From the NCBI RefSeq assembly GCF_030272615.1, contig NC_081405.1, positions 649,737,420 through 649,801,419 of the forward strand: a stretch of DNA of 64,000 nt, in the 5' to 3' direction. The position numbers were made by a program, and so were the translations under genes. How positions within the stretch are numbered: the first letter of the stretch is position 1; each line of letters begins with the position of its first letter. Below the pieces are notes generated by a model that searched no databases, was not told the DNA's origin, and saw only the letters and a list, made by a program, of their open reading frames with translations. The DNA is from Cryptomeria japonica (Eukaryota; Streptophyta; Pinopsida; Cupressales; Cupressaceae). Of this stretch, positions 57,964-64,000 are shown one piece after another.

Positions 57964-60900
57964 ATGAATAATGAAGTCCACATTGCACCTTTTGGGGAAC
58001 CATTTTAGTCTTGTATGTACAAAGCCCATACTCAGTGATACAGACTTAAAAGGGTAAAATATTGAAGTTTTAAAGGAAAGGGTGTTTAAGGGAATTGATG
58101 GTTCCTTTGGTGTGGAAATTCTGAGTAGTGGTCTCATAGAAGCAGCAGCCTTATCCCTTGCCTAGAACTGGTTAGAGAGTGTATTGCTAGGTATGATCCA
58201 ATTTCTGAGACCATCAGAAGAGATAGTGGTGAAACCCTCCATACCATTAACTGTGAAGTTATTTCTTTTATTTTCAAACAACCTAATTACCAATTCTTGA
58301 AATTTTCTCCTGGCCAATCAATTACTGAGTTCAACGTAGATAGAACCAGGCAGTGGAATAATGTAGCAAAATATTGGTTGAAGGTTCCCCAAAGAGGTGG
58401 CTCCAAGTTTCCCAAGAATCCCAACAAGAACCATATGCTTCCCCACATTCATGATGTCATGTTACTATTGCATAGAGTTAGAGGCTCAGTGGAGGCCTAC
58501 AATTTTGATGACAGGATTTATTGCTATGTACAACTGGTACTAAAAGGAAAGCAATACCTCGATTGGGCAGAGCTGATTGCCCATTCCATGAGGGAGAAGC
58601 TGAGTATGGCCAAATAGTTCAAGCAAAATTTCTTCATGTCCTCATATCTGATATATTGCTTGGCATGTGTTAAGGAGATAGTGGGAATACCTAGGCAGCT
58701 CATTAAGGGAGAGGTCTCTGTATATGATTTTTACTCTATGTTACAAAAGGATAATGCTTTGCAAGACTTTAGGAGGGTACATAATGCCTTCCTGGGAGAT
58801 TTGTGTTATGAATTAAAGAACATGAAAACCAAGAGGATGTCTGAGGATGCACAAGCATTAGTGAAGAGATTTGGTAGTTTCTTTATCCAGTTCCCTAGCT
58901 TTTGCTACATAAGAGTAGGTGGTTTTGAGGAAGAGCCCTTCAAGCTTCCTCTTTTTTGTTCAGATTGTTTTGTTTTGGCAGAGATTTGTAGGCAGTTGGC
59001 TACCATGATTAAAAAGGCTCAACCCAGGGATAAATGGGAGGATCATTTTCCTATTCAGTTGGGTATTTTATCCTGCAGTTCAATGTCAGATGCTTTGAGC
59101 ATTGGAGCAAACTTGAAAAACTTCAATTTTCCACTATACCACGAAAGAAAAGGCTTTGACAATAAAGGTTTCTCATGAAGTCTTGGTCTGATGCCGTACC
59201 TCCCAATTACACATCTAGAGGACTTTTGGGAAGATTGCAATGATGAGATCGATGTGTTCAAGAGGGAAAACATGAGAATGGTGTTGGAGCAAGTAATTTC
59301 ACTACAGGTGAAGCTTGACATAAATGGGTTTGAAGAAGATTATCTGGAGCTGTTTGAACCTGGATACTTAGACCAAGCTAAAAATGAAGTGTCTTGCATC
59401 AACCGAGATGTGGAAGAAGAGGACGATATACAGCTAAAAACAAAAAGTGTTTTGGAGAGAACCACAAAATGGGTTGGTAGGAAGAGAGTAGTGAGATTAG
59501 GCACCAAGTGTAACTCCACAAGAAATAATGAGGTTACTCTATGTTCACCAAAGTGTTTTTCTAATCACACTTCTATGCCTATTCATGCAGGTAAGGATAA
59601 AAGGCCATCTCACATTAGGCACAAGCCTAATCTGGCTCTGGACTTCTCTGCTCCTCGACATACCAGATCACGAAGTGCTACGCAGAAAAGAATGGACCAG
59701 ACCAAAGATACAGAGGAAAGGATAAAATTCTTGACTCTCATATATTTGAAGTTGAAAATCTTGATAGTGACATTTTCAACACCATGGATTCCCATGCGGT
59801 AACTATAGTCATGACGCCACCCCCTAAGGTGATTGGAGGAACAACCAATTTGAGTGCAACTCCTAAGTGGCTAACCACTTCAATAAGAAAAAAATAGAGT
59901 TTCATCCCTGTGACTATCTCAATTCAAGACATGGTAGTTAAGTACACAGAGAAAGGCCCCAAGCAAAAGAAGTTCAAAACAACTGCCAGACTGGACAATG
60001 ATGAAGGAACTAGAAAGTGGGTTGCTGAGATTGCCTCTTACAAGCCCAAAGAGAAAGATAAGGAAGTCAATGCAGAGGACTTTGAGATTACCAAGCTGGA
60101 GCTTGGGAACATGAGTAGGGATTTAGATAATCATTTTTTCTAGGTATCGGCTAAGAAAATGCTCACCAGGTCAGAAAAATATGGGTGGGAGAAGAGAGAG
60201 AAAAAGAAGCATATAAACATTCTCGCTCAATTCATTGATAGCATCGGTTTCTTCGGAGCACTTCCCATATCCCATGCTACAGAGAGATTTTACCCTACTT
60301 CACTAGAGAATAAAAATCTAATGAGTTAGGTTCAACGAGCTAAAAGCATTGCAGAGGCCATGGAGAGATGGATTGAAGGAGTAATTAAAGACAGAGAAAA
60401 GTATATCACAAGCTTCAAGAAGTTATGCGATGAGATGCAGACCCTCATTGCAGAAATTCAAAACCAAATTTTGCCATGGGAAAAAGAAGAACATAAATGG
60501 GAAAATGTCTTGCCTATGCTCACCAAAATAGAAGATTACTGAGCCACCAAATTCCTGATAGAACATTCAATCAAGTTGGTAACTGATGAATGCCAACTCT
60601 TCATATTGAAAAAGACCATAATGTGGCAGGTACTCATATTCAACTCTATGATTTCTGATGCCAAGACTTCTGTTTATGAACTTCAAGACCTTCAATGCAG
60701 TTTAGTTAATGACACCAAAGTGGTTAATCCAGACCACGATTGGCAGCTAGGGATTTGTGGACTGAATATGCAGTATGCGATAAAGGCTTTCAGGCTATAC
60801 TTGGAGAAAGTTAAAGCTAAAGGCAATTTCACCCCTAAAGATATAACACAAGTCACCCAGATCGATTCCATGACATTTATCGATAATGATCAGTTACCGA

Positions 60901-61061
60901 AGCATGCCGAGAAAATGGTGAAGCATAGATGGGACAAAGAAGCTGCAAAGGCAAAAATCAATGCTATGAATAATCTGAGCCAATCTATAATCTAGGAACT
61001 TGCAACTACCCATGATGCCTAGGAAAGTGGAGGAGAAGATGACTATGGAAAAGGAGCATAA
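57964..61061 (+). pseudogene. Second copy of the LTR ORF in the 3' LTR of Gypsy-B
   Basis: Parallel to 46959-50067 at about 95 percent identity by eye. Stops specific to this copy lie at 59176, 59895, about 60141, about 60327, about 60539, 60993 and about 61019, with a frameshift near 59720-59760. Most left-copy stops are sense codons here (for example LEDFWEDC at 59215, VSCINRDVEEE near 59400, WENVLPM near 60505). The TAG at 58615 matches the left one at 47620, and the N-terminal interruption is shared. Confidence 0.7.
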
Positions 61062-61385
61062 CATGTTGATAATGCTCTATTTTTATTTTATGTATTTTTC
61101 ATGATCTTGCAAATGACTTCAGGACATCTGTCCCAAATATACTATGTTGGTTTTCATAACTGATTTAGAGGAGGTCGAGTTTTCAAGGATACCTCCTCTG
61201 TTCTAAAGACTATAGATTAGATTAAGGTAGACAGAATAGGGGTTAGATTTTGGTTAGAATTTTGTTAGTTTTTACTTAGTTTTTCTAGTTTTTAGAAGTT
61301 TTGTTTTGTTGAAGGAAGTCATCAGACTTTAAAAATCTAGAATTGAAAAGGATTTATACATGTATTGTTGTGTCTTTGTCACATA

Positions 61386-61387
<2 letters not shown>

Positions 61388-61472
<85 letters not shown>
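61388..61472. repeat. (TA)n microsatellite in the 3' LTR
   Basis: About 40 TA repeats with one TACATA interruption, expanded from a short TATATAT present at the same place in the 5' LTR (about 50380). Confidence 0.95.
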
Positions 61473-62020
61473 AACGATCATATTGTTTTTGGGAGAAGGA
61501 AAACCTTTGAGTTTTGAATCTGTGTAGTGATATATCTTTGCATATATTGAGCTAATAAAATGACAATGATCGCCTTTCCGATGCAGAATATTATTATTAT
61601 TTTGGGACTCCTTCCTGTGAGATTTTAAAAGATATGTAATTGAAAAGAGATTTTATTTCTCTTATCTGTTTTTATGAACTGTCAAACTGGTGTTCTGAAC
61701 TTTTTTTCGATCACTTCCATTTCTCATGTTGAAGCATTTTGAAGAATATTTTTTCTCTGAAATATGTGTAAATCATTAGCCTCTCATCTAAGAATGAAGT
61801 AGGTAGCCTTACGTGCTTTCAGGTTAAAAGCATACCAGTTAAATTTTATTAGATTATTCCCTGAATAACTAATGGAGGGAGTTGTACCTATCAAAAATTT
61901 AGAGGGAAGTAGTATATGTTACACTTAGCCAACTATTTAGTTGAACTTTTGTCTTTTGAAGAAGGCAACGGAGTTTGAAATTAATTAATTTGAAGAAAGG
62001 AAAAAATTTGTTCACTAACA

Positions 62021-62025
62021 CATCT
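62021..62025. other. Target-site duplication CATCT (right)
   Basis: Identical to 45992-45996. Marks the right end of Gypsy-B. Confidence 0.9.
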
Positions 62026-62130
62026 CTTAGCTAATGTGGTGACGAGTCCTCTATTTCCCCTTATCTTGGGCATGTATGTCATATTATGAAGTCCTAAGTT
62101 ATAGAGGTAGTCCCTTTCCCATCCCCTTAA
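62021..62130 (-). pseudogene. PMD pseudogene 2, upstream part
   Basis: The minus strand reads YNLGLHNMTYMPKIRGNRGL and VTTLAKRW, continuing at 45996 with NSKTNLFHIP. This matches the first PMD segment (L..L.......I..N..LVTALVERW). No clear start codon is seen. Upstream on the coding strand (62131-62393) I see nothing recognisable. Confidence 0.75.
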
Positions 62131-62393
62131 TTAATGACGTAGATACATACATGCAGGATGACTCTCTCAAGTTTTCAATGAAGAAAGTTGAACCTAGAAG
62201 ACAATGGAGCAAAATTGTGTTAATCCTAAGAGCATAAATCATATCATATTAACCACATGGGTATGTATATGCACAACCCTACTAGAAAAGCCTAACTGGG
62301 CACCTCAATCAAGCACCTGAGCATCTATCCTAAGTCATTTTCAAAACAAGTCAACCTAGGTCAAACCAAGTCAACTCATGGTCAAAACCCTAG

Positions 62394-62550
62394 TCAATTG
62401 TACAATTTGACCAAGTCAATTATGTAGCTTAACCACCGAATTGCATAGTTTAAGCCCTCAACTGCACAATTTTAGGCCTTAATTATGTAGCTTTAGCCGC
62501 CAAGTATGTAGAGAACATAGTCAACTATGCAAGTCCTAGCCTAACCCCAC
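62394..62550 (-). repeat. ~21-bp tandem repeats upstream of PMD copy 2
   Basis: About seven units at 20-23 bases on the plus strand: CAATTATGTAGCTTAACCAC, AATTGCATAGTTTAAGCCCT, AACTGCACAATTTTAGGCCT, AATTATGTAGCTTTAGCCGC and others. Relative to the PMD coding strand they lie 260-420 bases upstream, as do the repeats at 3660-4060 for PMD copy 1. Confidence 0.7.
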
Positions 62551-62658
62551 GACATGCATCAAAAAATAAAGAAAATAAACCTAGAAAAGTATGCACAAAT
62601 AAAAAAAATTGACAAGTGGGCATCAGGATACATACCTCTAGTCCTACTATTGGAAATA

Positions 62659-63872
62659 TGTTGGATTTGGTTAAGTGTGTTCATTGATGTCAACACTATA
62701 TCCTGGTTGGAGGCTATCTCAGGTGGACCTATCTCGGTTAGTCTTGGTGATCATCTTGGTTTTGGCTATGATTTTGATTAGGTATGATCAGATCTCTGGA
62801 CTCGATTTTTGATGCTTACTCTAGATGGTTAAATGCTTGCCATATTTTGTTAGTTCATGATTTGGTTCTCTGGCTGCTATTGCTTCTATTCCTGGTTGGT
62901 ATTTCTTAGCACCAGTTAGCTTTACCAATAAGCTATATTTGATGATTTTGTTAGAAGATTTTGGTATGGCTTATGGTAATAGTTTCTATCATGTTAAAGG
63001 TGCTTCTTGATTGTGTCTTCACTATTTGACAGTGTTACTTTAGTTGGCGTGTTGTTATGATGGTCCTATTTGGATCTGGTTAAACTTTCTATTATTTCAC
63101 TGAGGGTTTCTATCAGTTGGTGAAGAGTGTTGGATTTCGGTCTTAGCGGAATTTCCAATGGATGGAATTGTTTGGTTACTTGAATTAGTCCCATTCTATG
63201 TAATATAAATCATAATAATGGTCCAGTGGTATCATGTGATGTAAGTTTTGTAATTATGAGTTTATGGGTTTAGGGTTTAGCTGACCTTGTCAATAAGGCT
63301 GATGATTTGTATTTATAGGTGAATTATTCATGTAATTGGTTATGGGATGGTTATGGATGATAATGTCTTCATTATTAGAGAGTGGTTTATGTGCGAACAA
63401 GGTTATATCATTCAACAAAGGTTTGAAGAGGTTTTGTGTTACACGATAGACATATGTGCTTAATTAGAACTGTATCAAACATTAGTAGATGCTACTTTCA
63501 TAGTCCATTCTTTTTGGATTATAGTTTGATGTTTTGTAAGTCAGTGAGACTTCCTTTTATGATGAGCAGTAAGCTCTAGGCAGTTGACCTGATTGCAAGT
63601 GCAATCCCCATTGTAATTATTTCACATACTGCTGCAAAAGTATTATCTGATTGTGGGTAGGGTTTCCCATCATGGTTTTTCCCTTTACTACATTTTCCAT
63701 GTCAAAAATATTGGTGTTGTGTGTACTTTGCTTCCATGTTTTATCTTTCATTGTTTTGGTTTCTTTATGCTCTGGTTTAAGGTTTTGATATGCAATAGTT
63801 CTGATTTATGATAGTAAACTGATTTACCACCCCCCCCTCTTAGTTTACTCGCAGTATCAGGTCTATCTAACA
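62659..63872 (+). mobile_element. 5' LTR of a copia element entering the window's end
   Basis: Starts TGTTGGATTTGG and ends GTCTATCTAACA, directly before the primer site. It is related to the solo LTR at 35634-36693 (shared TCATTGATGTCAACAC, GTTTCCCA..TGGTTTTTCCC and ATATTGGTGT). Confidence 0.88.
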
Positions 63873-63873
63873 A

Positions 63874-63890
63874 TTGGTATCAAAGCAAGG
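63874..63890 (+). other. Primer binding site (initiator tRNA-Met type)
   Basis: TTGGTATCAAAGCAAGG follows the LTR by one base. It is the usual TGGTATCAGAGC form with one substitution. Confidence 0.85.
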
Positions 63891-63927
63891 TCCTCTCTGC
63901 ATAATTTTAACCTCTTAAGGAGATCCG

Positions 63928-64000
63928 ATGGTATTAGCATCAATTTCTATATTCAACCCCTATCAGAAGGAGAGTCCCAAATTTGATGGTACAAACTACA
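63928..64000 (+). CDS. gag: Start of copia gag (runs off the window)
   Basis: The ATG at 63928 opens a stop-free frame, MVLASISIFNPYQKESPKFD, then GTNY. The KFDGTNY motif marks the N-terminus of copia Gag. Only 24 codons are visible. The LTR, primer site and start codon are all well preserved, so this element may be younger than the others. Confidence 0.7.
   Translation, partial: MVLASISIFNPYQKESPKFDGTNY

Larger units (their letters stand above)
45997..62020 (+). mobile_element. Gypsy-B: 16-kb Ty3/gypsy element with 5-kb coding LTRs
   Basis: Two direct repeats (45997-50937 and 57002-62020) bracket gag, protease, an RNase H, RT-RNase H and integrase on the plus strand. The 5-bp duplication CATCT flanks the whole. 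The internal part is 6.06 kb. The LTRs differ at 17 of about 223 hand-aligned bases at their start and about 16 of 300 in the reading frame, so the insertion is old. The extra RNase H suggests relation to Tat elements, but the domain order differs. No clear polypurine tract precedes the 3' LTR. Confidence 0.93.
57002..62020 (+). mobile_element. 3' LTR of Gypsy-B (5.02 kb)
   Basis: Direct repeat of 45997-50937. It is about 78 bases longer, explained by a TA microsatellite at about 61388-61472 that is nearly absent in the left copy. Ends TTCACTAACA and is followed by the CATCT duplication. Confidence 0.93.

Noticed and set aside
62554-62781. A 75-codon plus-strand open frame
   Set aside because: It crosses the copia LTR boundary at 62659, so it cannot be a real gene.
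63833-63842. A C-run as a polypurine tract
   Set aside because: It lies inside the 5' LTR upstream of the primer site and reads as Cs on the element strand, so it is not a polypurine tract.

Overview
The window looks like intergenic DNA of a large plant genome, most likely a conifer or other gymnosperm. That assignment is an inference from AT-rich DNA packed with decayed Ty3/gypsy and Ty1/copia LTR retrotransposons, a CACTA transposon, plant mobile domain (PMD) pseudogenes and satellite DNA, with no intact host gene. I saw no rRNA, tRNA gene, CRISPR or bacterial gene. Nearly every coding region carries stop codons or frameshifts, so products are described as remnants.

Layout. 1-3175: LTR remnants, mostly minus strand, plus unidentified broken reading frames. 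3176-6200: a PMD pseudogene on the plus strand, preceded by a TATA box and degenerate ~20-bp repeats. 6201-16637: a truncated plus-strand gypsy element of Tat type (here Gypsy-A): LTR, PBS, a 2.7-kb leader with two 21-bp repeat arrays, gag, protease, a G-patch, RT, RNase H and a second archaeal-type RNase H. It is cut off before integrase. 16786-16983: four near-perfect palindromes. 17055-25866: a compound block. Polypyrimidine ~478-bp tandem repeats sit on the left and their inverted counterpart on the right, enclosing 5.7 kb of a 20-bp satellite that occurs in both orientations. 25867-34770: a minus-strand CACTA element with tnp2, DUF4218 and DUF4216 remnants, one recognisable terminus and a triplicated 321-bp coding segment. 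34771-39664: more satellite, here in 140-bp higher-order units, interrupted by two nested solo LTRs with perfect target-site duplications. 40140-45764: a minus-strand copia element with both LTRs. 45765-62130: a second PMD pseudogene (minus strand) split by a 16-kb gypsy element (Gypsy-B, 45997-62020, target duplication CATCT). 62659-64000: the start of another copia element that runs off the window.

The most interesting system is Gypsy-B. Its LTRs are about 5 kb each, and each contains a degenerate reading frame of about 1,030 codons with no family I recognise, so the element carries an LTR-encoded extra protein in duplicate. Its pol also has an RNase H domain between protease and RT, in addition to the usual RT-RNase H, unlike Gypsy-A, where the extra RNase H follows RT. 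Other unusual items are the palindromic 20-bp satellite with its 140-bp hierarchy, its repeated association with polypyrimidine DNA, and the ~21-bp repeats found upstream of both PMD copies and of Gypsy-A gag.
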